Assembly: GCA_024516035.1 (NCBI GenBank) | Contig: CM044957.1 | Coordinates: 1,446,613 to 1,510,612 of the forward strand | DNA: 64,000 nt | Direction of reading: 5' to 3' | Origin: Bactericera cockerelli | Lineage: Eukaryota; Arthropoda; Insecta; Hemiptera; Triozidae | Shown here: in pieces, positions 52,685 to 63,596 of the stretch | Layout: each line of letters opens with the position of its first letter | How positions within the stretch are numbered: the first letter of the stretch is position 1 | Notes under the pieces: generated by a model | Databases searched by the model: none | Told to the model about the DNA's origin: nothing | The model's input: the letters and a program-made list of their open reading frames with translations, nothing else | Translations under genes and position numbers: made by a program

Positions 52685-52989
52685 CTTGTAGCTCTCCCCC
52701 TGGTCAGGCGCGTCCCCCATGTTGAGCAGATTCTCCATGGGCACCAGGCGGGCCTCGCCCTGCAGGAGGCCGGAGTCCACAGTGGCCGCGGCCCCCAGGC
52801 TGGCCAGGCCGCCTGGTTTGCGCTGGCTCAGGTAGGCGAGGATGGGCGGGGCTGAGCGGGCCGCCCGGATCATGGGGTCCACGTGGGACACCACGCAGCG
52901 CAGCCCGCAGCCAGGCACCACCTGGAACTGAGCCGTGCGGCCTCCCATTTCCGCGGCTGCGGTGGCCTCCCGCACCAGCTTCACAATGG
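52685..52989 (-). CDS. ATP7: ATP7 exon: nucleotide-binding domain, first part
   Basis: Acceptor TCCCGCAG before 52989, donor AAG^GTGAGG after 52685; phase 1 in, 0 out; 101 codons. It encodes AIVKLVREATAAAEMGGRTA, then FQVVPGCGLRCVVSHVD (the VPGCG ATP-site loop), an Ala/Gly/Ser-rich variable insertion, and ENLLNMGDAPDQGESYK. The variable part is typical of this exon in animals. Confidence 0.95.
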
Positions 52990-53029
52990 CTGCGGGACAG
53001 GAGCAAGGTATGAATGTAAATTAAGTTAG

Positions 53030-53200
53030 TTTTAAGAATTAAGCAACGTCCAGCGAGGTGAAGACTTCGTGATGCTGGCATTCCGGCCCAACCCAGGCTG
53101 GGCGCGGTTTGTGAGTATCCTGCGAATGGAGGGTAACACCCCCGTCGTGATATGACCATGCAGTTGAAAGCGACGTTAAACTCAAATTAAAAATAAATTT
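53030..53200 (+). mobile_element. 5S-derived SINE, 5' truncated
   Basis: Starts at AATTAAGCAACGTCCAGCG, shortened body, GCGAATGGAGGGTAACACCC and AAAGCGACGTTAAACTC plus A-rich end. Confidence 0.75.
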
Positions 53201-53281
53201 TGATTTTTTTTAATAGGTACCTACTTGGTTTTAAAAAATAATAAAAATCGGGCAGCATATCGAAGAGTCCATTCTACATAC

Positions 53282-53441
53282 CGGAAGCCAGCGGATGTTC
53301 GCTGTTGTTCTCAGCGGTTCCCAAAATGCACAGCAGCTTGGCCATGGGACACACGGCCTCCTCTACAAACATACAGAGGCGGGTGACGGTGGGGACGCCG
53401 TGGGTTATGGTGCCTGTCTTGTCAAACACCACGCACTTCAC
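53282..53441 (-). CDS. ATP7: ATP7 exon: phosphorylation site DKTG
   Basis: Acceptor CCCCCCAG before 53441, donor CG^GTATGT after 53282; phase 0 in, 1 out. It encodes VKCVVFDKTGTITHGVPTVT, then GTAENNSEHPLAS. The Asp of DKTG is phosphorylated in the cycle, and the SEHPL His binds ATP. Confidence 0.97.
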
Positions 53442-53504
53442 CTGGGGGGGAGTAGGGGGAACACTTAACATGTATAATAGAATAATTATACAATCAAACG
53501 CGGG

Positions 53505-54115
53505 TAGAAGATAACCTGGATACAAGAGAACGATTTCCAGGTCAAATGTACCTCTCTGTAAGGGAAAATAACCTCTTTTTAAGAGGAACCTAGATATGAG
53601 AGAAATTACGGTCCCTTGGGTTCTCTTATATCCAGGTTCGATGCCCGGCCGAAATTTTAATTTCAATTCCTACTGAACTGTTTCTAGGTTTAATAATTTT
53701 TTCATTCAATTTTTACTCTACAAACGAATTTCGTTGTGATATAATATCTCTTAAGATATTTTTCTATTATTTTTTTCTTCCAAGATTAACTTTTTAATTT
53801 TTGATTATTTTAAATAGGTAGGTATCTGACATAAGTCTCACCTGAAGTTGAAGAATTCATGGTAATTTTAACTCCCAAACAATCAGCTAACTCACTATGA
53901 CTCAAACAATTTTGAAAATAAACCGTCAATAAAAAATATATTTGCCCGTCATCGAACCAAAAATTTACATAGCTAAATCTAAGTGTTTCACAGGACTATT
54001 TTTGGTTTCAACTGATGCAGAATATTGTTTTACATAAATAAAAAATATTTTGACTAAAATTCTCCAATCCAGTTTTTTTACTTTTGGCCGGCTAAATTTC
54101 GATTTCGCCCCACTG
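53505..54115. other. Intron with a short dispersed repeat
   Basis: 53510-53645 (CCTGGATACAAGAGAACG, GGTTCTCTTATATCCAGGTTCG) recurs in diverged form near 59650-59770 and 61270-61400. The rest has no features. Confidence 0.55.
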
Positions 54116-54169
54116 TGCGCCGTCAAAATTTCAAGATAGTTCTGTAAAAAAAAAAACACTCCTCCTTAC

Positions 54170-54367
54170 CTTGTGGGCGTTCTCCAGGGGCTCCGCGCCC
54201 TTGATGAGGATGCCGTTGAGTGCGCCCACCCCGGTGCCCACCATGACGGCTGTGGGCGTGGCCAGGCCGAGGGCGCAAGGACAGGCGATGGCGAGGACGC
54301 TGAGGGCGCACCGGAAAGCGTAGGCTAGGATGATCTCCTCGCGGTTCAGACCCTCCCGGTCCATGTC
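54170..54367 (-). CDS. ATP7: ATP7 exon: CPC transport helix
   Basis: Acceptor TTGCCAG before 54367, donor AAG^GTAAGG after 54170; 66 codons in phase 0. It encodes [20 protein letters not shown], then [20 protein letters not shown] and [22 protein letters not shown] binds Cu(I) in the membrane. The acceptor edge of this exon is copied in the adjacent minisatellite. Confidence 0.97.
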
Positions 54368-54374
54368 CTGGCAA

Positions 54375-57140
54375 CACCATGAGAGGGGATAAGATAAGGT
54401 GAGATAAGACAAGGTGGGATAATAATAGTAACACCACGAGAGAGGAGATAAGACAAGGTGGGATAATAATAGTAACACCACGAGAGAGGAGATAAGACAA
54501 GGTGGGATAATAATAGTAACACCACGAGAGAGGAGATAAGACAAGGTGGGATAATAATAGTAACACCACGAGAGAGGAGATAAGACAAGGTGGGATAATA
54601 ATAGTAACACCACGAGAGAGGAGATAAGACAAGGTGGGATAATAATAGTAACACCACGAGAGAGGAGATAAGACAAGGTGGGATAATAATAGTAACACCA
54701 CGAGAGAGGAGATAAGACAAGGTGGGATAATAATAGTAACACCACGAGAGAGGAGATAAGACAAGGTGGGATAATAATAGTAACACCACGAGAGAGGAGA
54801 TAAGACAAGGTGGGATAATAATAGTAACACCACGAGAGAGGAGATAAGACAAGGTGGGATAATAATAGTAACACCACGAGAGAGGAGATAAGACAAGGTG
54901 GGATAATAATAGTAACACCACGAGAGAGGAGATAAGACAAGGTGGGATAATAATAGTAACACCACGAGAGGAGATAAGACAAGGTGGGATAATAATAAGT
55001 AACACCACGAGAGAGGAGATAAGACAAGGTGGGATAATAATAGTAACACCACGAGAGAGGAGATAAGACAAGGTGGGATAATAATAGTAACACCACGAGA
55101 GAGGAGATAAGACAAGGTGGGAATAATAATTGGCAACACCACGAGAGGAGATAAGACAAGGTGGGATAATAATAGTAACACCACGAGAGGAGATAAGACA
55201 AGGTGGGATAATAATAGTAACACCACGAGAGAGGAGATAAGACAAGGTGGGATAATAATAGTAACACCACGAGAGGAGATAAGACAAGGTGGGATAATAA
55301 TAATGTCCTGGCAACACCACGAGAGGAGATAAGACAAGGTGGGATAATAATAGTAACACCACGAGAGAGGAGATAAGACAAGGTGGGATAATAATAGTAA
55401 CACCACGAGAGGAGATAAGACAAGGTGGGATAATAATAATGTCTGAACACCACGAGAGGAGATAAGACAAGGTGGGATAATAATAGTAACACCACGAGAG
55501 AGGAGATAAGACAAGGTGGGATATAATAATTAAACACCACGAGAGGAGATAAGACAAGGTGGGATAATAATAGTAACACCACGAGAGGAGATAAGACAAG
55601 GTGGATAATAATAGTAACACCACAGAGAGGAGATAAGACAAGGTGGTGATAATAATATGTCTGGCACACACGAGAGGAATAAGACAAGGTGGGATAATAA
55701 TAATAACACCACGAGAGGAGATAAGACAAGGTGAGATAATAATAAGTCCTGGAACACCACGAGAGGAGATAAGATAAGGTGAGAACACACGAGAGGAAAT
55801 AAGACAGTGTGGGATAATGATAAAACACCACGAGAGGAGATAAGACAAGGTGAGATAATAATAATAACACCACGAGAGGAGATAAGATAAGGTGAGATAA
55901 TAATAATGTCCTGGCAACACCACGAGAGAGGAGATAAGACAAGGTGGGATAATATATAACCACGAGAGGAGATAGACAGTGAAATAATAAGTCTGCAACA
56001 CCACGAGAGGAGATAAGATAAGGTGAATACACCACGAGAGGAATAAGACAAGGTGGGATAATAATAATAACACCACGAGAGGAGATAAGACAAGGTGAGG
56101 ATAATAATAATAACACCACGAGAGGAGATAAGAGAAGGTGGGATAATAATAATAACACCACAGAGAGATAAGAAGGGTGGAAATAAAACCAGAGAGGAAT
56201 AAGACAAGGTGGGATAATAATAATAACACCACGAGAGGAGATAAGAGAAGGTGGGATAATAATAATAACACCACGAGAGGAGATAAGACAAGGTGGGATA
56301 ATAATAATGTCCTGGCAACACCACGAGAGGAGAAAAGAGAAGGTGGGATAATAATAATAACACCACGAGAGGAGATAAGACAAGGTGGGATAATAATAAT
56401 AACACCACGAGAGGAGATAAGACAAGGTGGGATAATAATAATAACACCACGAGAGGAGATAAGAGAAGGTGGGATAATAATAATAACACCACGAGAGGAG
56501 ATAAGACAAGGTGGGATAATAATAATAACACCACTAGAGGAAATAAGACAAGGTGGGATAATAATAATAACACCACGAGAGGAGATAAGACAAGGTGAGA
56601 TAATAATAATAACACCACGAGAGGAGATAAGACAAGGTGGGATAATAATAATAACACCACGAGAGGAGATAAGACAAGGTGGGATAATAATAATAACACC
56701 ACGAGAGGAGATAAGGGAAGGTGAGATAATAATAATAACACCACGAGAGGAGATAAGACAAGGTGGGATAATAATAATGTCCTGGCAACACCACGAGAGG
56801 AGATAAGACAAGGTGAGATAATAATAATAACACCACGAGAGGAGATAAGACAAGGTGGGATAATAATAATGTCCTGGCAACACCACGAGAGGAGATAAGA
56901 CAAGGTGGGATAATAATAATAACACCACGAGAGGAGATAAGACAAGGTGGGATAAGATAAGGTGAGATAAGATAAGGTGAGATAATAATAATGTCCTGGC
57001 AACACCACGAGAGGAGATAAGACAAGGTGGGATAATAATAATGTCCTGGCAACACCACGAGAGGAGATAAGAGAAGGTGGGATAATAATAATGTCCTGGC
57101 AACACCACGAGAGGAGATAAGACAAGGTGAGATAATATAT
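54375..57140 (-). repeat. Large minisatellite adjoining the CPC exon acceptor
   Basis: About 65 units of 40-52 bp with the minus-strand core CCACCTTGTCTTATCTCCTC TCGTGGTGTT and an ATTATTATCC spacer. At least eight units (for example near 55307, 55906, 56308, 56777, 56869, 56990, 57042, 57090) also carry GTTGCCAG^GACAT, the splice acceptor plus the first five bases of the exon. In the transcript the array is pyrimidine-rich. Units near the exon (54430-54960) are nearly identical and those at 55600-56200 are more diverged. It creates long Leu/Ser/Tyr-rich frames with no coding meaning. Confidence 0.95.
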
Positions 57141-57350
57141 AGTAACACCCTTTAGTCGAAGGTAGCCACCAAGCGAGGTTAAAGCTCCAAAGCATTCCCT
57201 ACCACCTAATCTTCAGAGTCTTATTATTATGTGGTCACAAACTCAAATTAATGAGGAAAAATTCATGCACCGGGTGGGTTGAAGGGTCCTTAAGCTACCT
57301 GGATTACCATACTAGCGCGTTAACCACTTGACTACCAGTGCTTTTGACAC
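57140..57350 (-). mobile_element. tRNA-derived SINE, antisense
   Basis: Tail GGTAGCCACCAAGCGAGGTT at the low end and the head complement CCATACTAGCGCGTTAACC at the high end; family of 37553. Confidence 0.7.
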
Positions 57351-57419
57351 CAGATAAGTTGTTCTCACCGTGAGATGACACCAGATAAGTTTTTAGATCA
57401 TTATTCTTAGATATAGATA

Positions 57420-57610
57420 AGAGCTAGTTCTTTGTGTTATTATGTCACAATTTTTAGTGGGCAGCATCGACATTACGAGAGCTAATGCTAATGCTAATGC
57501 TTCAAATCATCAACCAACTATATTCCAATATCAATCTTGTAATGCTAACACTGGTTGTTTCCCACTCTGCAACTACCTAAATTGTTCTCACGAGGCTAGG
57601 ATAGGCCTCG
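57420..57610. repeat. Dispersed repeat (family of 24530 and 42880)
   Basis: GAGCTAGTTCTTTGTGTTAT, CATCGACATTACGAGAGC, (GCTAAT)3 and TTGTTCTCACGAGGC. Confidence 0.65.
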
Positions 57611-57639
57611 ACATTCAAAGTACATTTTTTTTTTTTACC

Positions 57640-57960
57640 CCGACAGGATACAAACCCGGGTCACTTTTAAACGGCAAATTAAAGTTTTAGAAGTTTTCAT
57701 CTCACGATCTCTTTGCCGCGTATAATCTTCGCACACACATGAACCTCACACAGCCTGCGTTGGGCCGGAAATGTCAACATCGCGTGTTCTTTACATTAAA
57801 GTGACACTTTTTTTTCGATTGAGAAAAAAAAAAAATATTTTTTTTTTTTCAAAAACGAACATAATACTTCTGATTTCTAATATTAGAAATTTCTCGGAAG
57901 TAATTGAGAAAAAAATGCACATTCAAAGGGTTCCGATCCCACGACCTCCGGGTCTGGGCG
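57640..57960 (-). mobile_element. Antisense SINE scraps
   Basis: GATACAAACCCGGGTCAC and TCCGATCCCACGACCTCCGG are reversed tRNA-like heads, and ACCTCACACAGCCTGCGTTG is a 5S-SINE body piece. The last head stops about 10 bp before the donor of the next exon. Confidence 0.55.
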
Positions 57961-57969
57961 CACACTCAC

Positions 57970-58223
57970 ACTGACGGGCAGGTTGGCGAGGTCCTGGTAG
58001 CCCAGGTACACCCAGGCGCACAGGGTGAGCGTGGACAGGCCGATCACGAAGGGAACAAAGTAGCCGGCGATGCGGTCGGCCAGCTGCTGGATGGGCGCCT
58101 TGCTGGTCTGGGCCTCCTCCACGAGCCTCACTATCTGAGCCAGCGTGGTGGCCTCGCCCGTGTGGGTGGCGCCCATGAGCAGCAGGCCGTTCTGGTTGAT
58201 GGAGCCCCCGATCAGGACGCTGC
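57970..58223 (-). CDS. ATP7: ATP7 exon: end of actuator domain and helix 5
   Basis: Acceptor TCCCCCAG before 58223, donor AGT^GTGAGT after 57970; phase 1 in, 0 out. It encodes [20 protein letters not shown], then [20 protein letters not shown] and the helix [27 protein letters not shown] and [12 protein letters not shown] are diagnostic for ATP7. Confidence 0.96.
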
Positions 58224-58318
58224 CTGGGGGACGAGAACAGAAACTTGATTGATATTTCACTTTGATTTAGAAAGTAGATAACGAACTCTAGTCGAGAACT
58301 GAAGCACTCCTTCTGCAT

Positions 58319-58522
58319 GCCGTTCAACAAGTAAATTTAATGTGAAATCAAGTTTGGGATGACCCATAAGAGGAAAAAAATCAGAGAGGAGTGCAGAGAA
58401 ATAGAAAGAGAGGAGGTAAAGGTGTTCTCAATTTGATATCATTTATTTTTAGATAATTATACTCAATCTATTGAGGCGTTCGTCCATTTGTAACAACGAA
58501 GTGGTGTTTTTGGGGGGATAAA
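58319..58522. mobile_element. Single arm of the 22936 foldback family
   Basis: GCCGTTCAACAAGTAAATTT through GGTGTTTTTGGGGGGATA matches the right arm of 23237-23487 with a few deletions. No opposite arm is nearby. Confidence 0.85.
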
Positions 58523-58663
58523 TTTTTACACACATATATGTCCTGACGAAAGGGTGGCTTTATTGCCTATGGCAATCTCTTCCACACAACCCTATACGCA
58601 TACGATGTGAACTATTTACGAGGAAGTGATTAAGATTTATCCGCTTTAATAAAACGAGCATAC

Positions 58664-58772
58664 CTTTCTTCTTGATAACGGGCAGGGATTCCCCCGTGAT
58701 GAGTGACTCATCGCATGAGCTCTGGCCGTGAATCACTCTGCCATCCACAGGAACCTTGGCACCCGGGATCAC
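58664..58772 (-). CDS. ATP7: ATP7 exon: actuator TGES loop
   Basis: Acceptor CCCCCAG before 58772, donor AAG^GTATGC after 58664; phase 0 in, 1 out. It encodes [39 protein letters not shown] is the dephosphorylation motif. Confidence 0.96.
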
Positions 58773-58829
58773 CTGGGGGAAAGAATATAAGGCCAATTTA
58801 ATTATCATCGTAATCATAGGGTGGCGTCA

Positions 58830-59460
58830 TCGTGAACGATGTTGGCCGGACAATGGAGGAATAACTCAGCACTTCTACCACTAACTTTATAGCATAAATA
58901 AAAATTGAATCTATTCAATTTCCAGTGTGCCTCTGGTGATACTCTAAGGTACAGGGGGTGAAGTGTTACTCAAAAATCTATACACCTATTAGGATACCTT
59001 TACTCGAAAAGCACGCAATGAACCAGAGTTAGAGTAATTTTTTAACTTGTCAAATTTGAATTACAAGTATTTGAACTATATTTAAGGTTAAAAATTTCAT
59101 TTTAACTTTTTTGTACGCTTTAAGGGATACTTCAGACGAGTCCATTTTTACACTTTCCACCCTGTATCTCGTGAACTGTAAGTATTAGTTCAAACATTTC
59201 TCAATGAGACCTTTAAAACAATATGCCACACGATATACCATTCCATTAAAGAAATTAAAGTTGGTAGACATTTTTTTTACTTGCTAAAACTTATTCCCCC
59301 AAAAATAAAGTGATACGGGTTTTGGTGTTTTACTGAATTTGGTGTTTTACAAACGGTTCTCGAGTTTTAAGGGGGTGGCAAGTTAAAAAAAAACAGCCTG
59401 TTTGTCCTTTTTTAATAATAATAATAACATAGTTAGGGCGAAATTATTCTTATTACTGAC
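58830..59460. other. Intron sequence, nothing recognised
   Basis: AT-rich. CACCCTGTATCTCGTGAACTG near 59160 could be the remains of a mariner end, but no partner was found. Confidence 0.5.
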
Positions 59461-59482
59461 CTCAGTAGCTTATTAGCATTAC

Positions 59483-59623
59483 CTTAAGTATGTCCCCCCT
59501 CTGGACCAGGTCTATGCTGATGACCTTCTCACTGGTGATGTCAAAGTTGTCCCCCACGGTCACCAGCAGAGCGTCCGTGGCTTTCAGCGACAGCAGTTTG
59601 GACAGCGCTTCCGACGTTTTACC
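59483..59623 (-). CDS. ATP7: ATP7 exon: start of actuator domain
   Basis: Acceptor CTCGGCAG before 59623, donor AAG^GTAATG after 59483; 47 codons in phase 0. It encodes [20 protein letters not shown], then [14 protein letters not shown]. Confidence 0.95.
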
Positions 59624-60220
59624 CTGCCGAGATTAAGCAAATAAGCTATGAGGATATAAGAGGAACCTAGAAGAAAAAAAAAAAAAAAATACACGTCAAA
59701 TTTACTTCTCTATGAAGTAAATGACTTCTTTAAAAAAGAAACCTGGATATAAGAGAAGAAATTTCCTGTCATGAGGTGTACCTTAAAATTTATTTCTTTT
59801 TATAATCTTTATGATAAGAGTTTCACAAATTTAGTACAGTCATAGGAATGAAACAAGAGCCACTTCAAATTCAGGCGTTTTCGTTTTACAATTATGCGTT
59901 CTCCGTTTTTTAACACGAAGTGTATATTTTTTGCGGATATCATTATTTTTTGCTATATCAAGACTAGGTTTTTTATTCATGCATCAAGTCTTATAAGCCT
60001 ATGTAACATAGAAAAATCATGAGGTACAATACAACTTAACAAGTCTCTTATATCCAGGTCAGATTTTTTATTTTATTTGATTTGATAAACGGTTTTGACA
60101 TGGTAATATGAAAAAGATTTCTAACCGTTTCGGTTAGAAATTGCAAGGAATATTTATCTTGTGCTGTTATGTTTATACGAATTTATGAACATAACCTAAT
60201 AATAAGATAATAAGAAGTAC

Positions 60221-60454
60221 CTTGGCGATGTGCTCCATCCACCGCCCGAGCGAGATGAACACAAAGAGCATGGGCGGGGTGTCGAAGAAGGTCTGCGGAC
60301 TGGAGCTCTGCTGGAGGCCCATGGAGGCGAGCAGCACCACCACGGAGTAGAGGTAGGACACGGAGGTGGCGAGGCTGATGAGGACATCCATGTTGGTGCT
60401 GCCGTGGCGGAGGGCGCGGGCCGCCTGGATGTGGAAGTGGTACCCGCCCAGGAA
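60221..60454 (-). CDS. ATP7: ATP7 exon: helices 3-4
   Basis: Acceptor CTTCCAG before 60454, donor AAG^GTACTT after 60221; 78 codons in phase 0. It encodes [40 protein letters not shown], then [30 protein letters not shown] and [12 protein letters not shown] are highly conserved in animal ATP7. Confidence 0.97.
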
Positions 60455-60517
60455 CTGGAAGAGAGTAATAATAATAATAAGATTGTTATGTTCTGTAAAT
60501 AAAAAAGTAATTAATTG

Positions 60518-60551
<34 letters not shown>

Positions 60552-60554
60552 GCC

Positions 60555-60745
60555 TTATTCATACTGCCCGATTATTCTTTTATTCAGTCCCATTATTCTA
60601 GCAGTAAGCTCAAGACGTATTATTATGTGGTAAAAATCCCAAATGTGAGGCTAACTTGTCATGTCCCGGCTGGGTTTCGAACCCACGACCTCTGGAATCT
60701 GTGGATTTACAGAGTGTCGCCTTTACCACTGAGCTATGCTCAGAG
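60555..60745 (-). mobile_element. tRNA-derived SINE, antisense, next to poly-A
   Basis: CCCATTATTCTAGCAGTAAG, TGTCCCGGCTGGGTTTCGAA and CTTTACCACTGAGCTATGC. Family of 8090. An A-run (60519-60549) precedes it. Confidence 0.75.
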
Positions 60746-61100
60746 TAGAGCATAATGGAATAGAAAGGAGCAGAAATTAATAGAATGGAGTGGAGTGGAA
60801 TGAAGCGAAATAGAATGGAATGCAGTAGAAATGAATATAATAGAGTGGAGTGGAATGGAGCGAAATAGAATGAAATGGAGTAGAAGGAGCGGGATGGAGT
60901 GGAATATAACGAAATGGAGTGGAAAGCGGAAGAATAGAACGGAATGGAGAGGAGTAGATTGGAATAGAATAGAATGGAGTGGAATATAATGGAATGGAAT
61001 ATAATGGAATGGAATATTAAGTAGCAGAATAGAATGGAATGAAGTGGACAGGATTTGAATGTAGTAGAAAAGAGTGGAATGGAGTGGAACATAATGAAAC
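60745..61100. repeat. (GGAAT)n-like pentamer satellite
   Basis: Degenerate five-base periodicity TGGAATGGAGTGGAATAGAA over about 350 bp. It resembles the GGAAT pentamer of classical satellites in other animals. Derived Ser/His/Phe-rich minus-strand frames are artefacts. Confidence 0.85.
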
Positions 61101-61159
61101 AATTTATTTTGCGAATTAAGGACATAATGAAACAATTTAGTGCAAAGAAATTTATTTTG

Positions 61160-61205
61160 CGGCTTTTGATTGCCGCATGCGGCCCCTCGTACCTGCAAGA
61201 GGCGA
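61160..61205 (-). repeat. Second copy of the 61480 exon-donor border
   Basis: GCCGCATGCGGCCCCTCGTA CCTGCAAGAGGCG resembles 61460-61491 (GCCGCATGCGGCTCCACGCA CCTGCACAGGCG). The copied segment includes the donor dinucleotide and the first bases of the exon end. Confidence 0.7.
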
Positions 61206-61479
61206 GGATACAATACTCTGTATATCCTCTCACAGTCTCAAGAAAGCCTAATTTATTGGTAAATACAATACAGCCGAACCTGGATATAAGACAACTCGGG
61301 GACCGGAAATTATTTTTCTTATTTCCAGGCTTCTCTTATAAAAAGGTTTTTTTTCCCCTAAAGAGTCCTCAAGAAACTGGAAATCGTTCTTACAACCAGT
61401 TTCGACTGTATGTATACATAATTCCACTAGTGTTTTTTTTTTTGCGGGGTCCTAGGTTGCCGCATGCGGCTCCACGCAC

Positions 61480-61669
61480 CTGCACAGGCGTGGACAGCAC
61501 GAAGAGCAGCAGATTCTCCATGCTGAGGCCCGGCAGCACGCAGCACATGTCCTCGTGCCGCATGAACCCGAAGCTCATGCCCAGCATGAAGTAGGTCATG
61601 ATGAGCATGCAGGGCCCGCCGAACAGGAGGGAGATGAGGAACGCGTTGCGCCACTTCCTGATCTCGTCC
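61480..61669 (-). CDS. ATP7: ATP7 exon: helices 1-2
   Basis: Acceptor TCCCCCAG before 61669, donor CAG^GTGCGT after 61480; phase 2 in, 0 out. It encodes [20 protein letters not shown], then [37 protein letters not shown]. The extracellular loop has Met, His and Cys residues (HEDMCC), which could take part in copper handling at the lumenal side; that is inference. Confidence 0.95.
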
Positions 61670-62052
61670 CTGGGGGAGACAAAGGGAAAGAAAAAACTTC
61701 TTTAGCTTTGTTTATTATATAATAAGGAAAGTATTGTACTCGTCAAAAAAATGACTTACCCAGTTTTTACATATCTGTTTTCGGCCATTGGTCCGTGTGT
61801 GAACACGATATCTCGAGAACGGTAAAATCTTGGTTGAAAACGGCCGCACTCTGCGCACGCAGTGCCGCAAAGTAACCATACTCCAGCTGAGCTATTATTT
61901 ATCAACCCGGTTAGAAACTATCACATTACCGGCATAGCTTTTGCCGCTACAACAACAAGAAGAAGGAAATTAAAACTGATAATATCATGTATATTATTTA
62001 ATAATTCGGCCCTAGGCGTATGGCTCCGCCTCCCAGGTGTCTGGTGTCTCAC

Positions 62053-62282
62053 CTCTGGTCCAGGTACGCCCTCGAGTCCTTCTCCTTGCCCCCCAGGAGG
62101 GCCGCCCCGAAGCCGAGTCTCTCAATGGCCTCCATCACGTCCCGCGGCCCCGTCACCTCAAGGTCATAGCGGAAGCGGCCGCGCTGGGTCGTCAAGGCCA
62201 CGGCCGCGCTCTTCACTCCGGCCAGGCGCTTCACCGCGCTCTCTATCTTGCTCACACACGAGGCGCAGGACATGCCCGTGAT
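62053..62282 (-). CDS. ATP7: ATP7 exon: last metal-binding domain
   Basis: Acceptor CTCCCCAG before 62282, donor AG^GTGAGA after 62053; phase 0 in, 2 out. It encodes ITGMSCASCVSKIESAVKRL and a full ferredoxin-like fold: CxxC Cu(I) site, VKSAAVALTTQRGRFRYD, DVMEAIERLGFGAAL. It continues to KEKDSRAYLDQR ahead of helix 1. Confidence 0.96.
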
Positions 62283-62339
62283 CTGGGGAGTGGATGATAA
62301 AAAGTAAATACTAGATAAAGAAAACTATTAATTTATTTA

Positions 62340-63020
62340 TTTACACTCTATTTTTTTTTATAAAACAAGAAATCAAGTCACCTTTAATTTAAAAAAATGT
62401 AGCTCAAATATCACTGAATATGCAACAGTACATAGATGTTAAAAGTTGTGGAACCTGGCCGGTGGTGTTGGAGGTGTGGATATATTTTGCAATAATTCTA
62501 ATAAAATACTACAATTATTAGAATCAGGCAATTTACCTTTTACCATTTAGTTTATTTAGCTTTTAGCTTGTAAGTTAGCATATAATTAGTTTTGTATTAG
62601 TTGTAAGTTTTAATAAAGTAATCCCGCGTTTTATAAAATGGACACGCACGTGTCCATTTTATAAATTCAAAAAAAAAAATATTCTTCGATGCAAATTAGG
62701 CTATTTTGACTTTCACACACATTAAATTAAAAACATCGAAATTATAAGTTTATTAAAAGTTATCATATTTGTGTTAATCACAATCGTGGTATCACAACTA
62801 CTCAACCTCGCTTTACTATATCTTTGCTGAACTTTGGACTTGAACCACCGACCTCCACGTTACAAGTCCGCTACCATATCGATCAAGCTTCTGTGGTCGG
62901 TTTATAAGTTTGCTAATGTAAAAGAAGAGCTGACTCGATACTTTGCAAGAGAAATGAAGAAGATATTGATATTATTTTCAAAGTTTTCGAAAGTTTTTTT
63001 TATTTATTTTAAATCGATTT
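62340..63020. other. Intron with antisense tRNA-like SINE
   Basis: 62760-62900 has GGACTTGAACCACCGACCTC and TTACAAGTCCGCTACCATATCGATC. The short perfect palindrome GGACACGCACGTGTCC lies at 62640. No coding support. Confidence 0.55.
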
Positions 63021-63043
63021 GATTCTATTCCGGCCGCACTTAC

Positions 63044-63207
63044 CTTGAGCTCCAGCTCCCCCTCCCCCGACCCGGCCTCATCCATCACCGCGGCCGGGAA
63101 CCCGAGCTCAGATATCGAGGCCGCTATCTCGGCCGGACTGATGAGGTCCCTGCTGTAGCGGATCTCCGCTTTGGCCGCCAGGAGCGCTACCAGCACGCTG
63201 TTGATGC
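63044..63207 (-). CDS. ATP7: ATP7 exon: second half of the penultimate metal-binding domain
   Basis: Acceptor CCCCCCAG before 63207, donor AAG^GTAAGT after 63044; phase 1 in, 0 out. It encodes GINSVLVALLAAKAEIRYSR, then LISPAEIAASISELGFPAAV and ELELK. Confidence 0.95.
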
Positions 63208-63289
63208 CTGGGGGGAGGAATGGAGGGACCAGAGACGTTGGAGCAGTGAGAGAAATGAAATTAGGGTTCGGTGGAAGAGATTGCCGCAG

Positions 63290-63450
63290 ACAAAAACTTT
63301 TTTTTTTAAAGGTAATTGTGCCCTGGAACCGCTTTCGTATTACTTCAGGGCACTTTTAAATGTACATCCATGCCCTTCTAGAAACGGATAAACTCGGTCG
63401 GAATTTTCCGCTCCGGCCGGAATTCGAACCCGCAATCTCCGGGGTCGGTA
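63290..63450 (-). mobile_element. tRNA-derived SINE, antisense (family of 40726)
   Basis: CCCTGGAACCGCTTTCGTAT TACTTCAGGGCA at the tail side and CCGGCCGGAATTCGAACCCG at the B-box side. Confidence 0.75.
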
Positions 63451-63596
63451 ATTAAATGTATGTACAAAATGTCTGTTTAGATTTGAAAATAAATAAGACC
63501 CAGCTTAGACTACTGAATGAAGGGAATTTTTAGTATCACCTCAGGAGTGAACAAGGTAATTTTTTATTCTATTCTAATAACTCCACCTAAACGCCT

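Noticed and set aside
54375..57140. Possible CRISPR array because of regular repeats
   Set aside because: Units are continuous tandem copies without unique spacers, in a eukaryotic intron.
54123..57195. Very long minus-strand reading frames (463, 531, 792 and 949 codons) rich in Leu, Ser, Tyr and Ile
   Set aside because: They are produced by the stop-free 42-52-bp minisatellite in several frames at once. There is no start context or domain, and the region is an ATP7 intron.
60610..61233. Two His/Ser/Phe-rich frames of 157 and 207 codons
   Set aside because: Translation of the GGAAT-type satellite plus SINE sequence.
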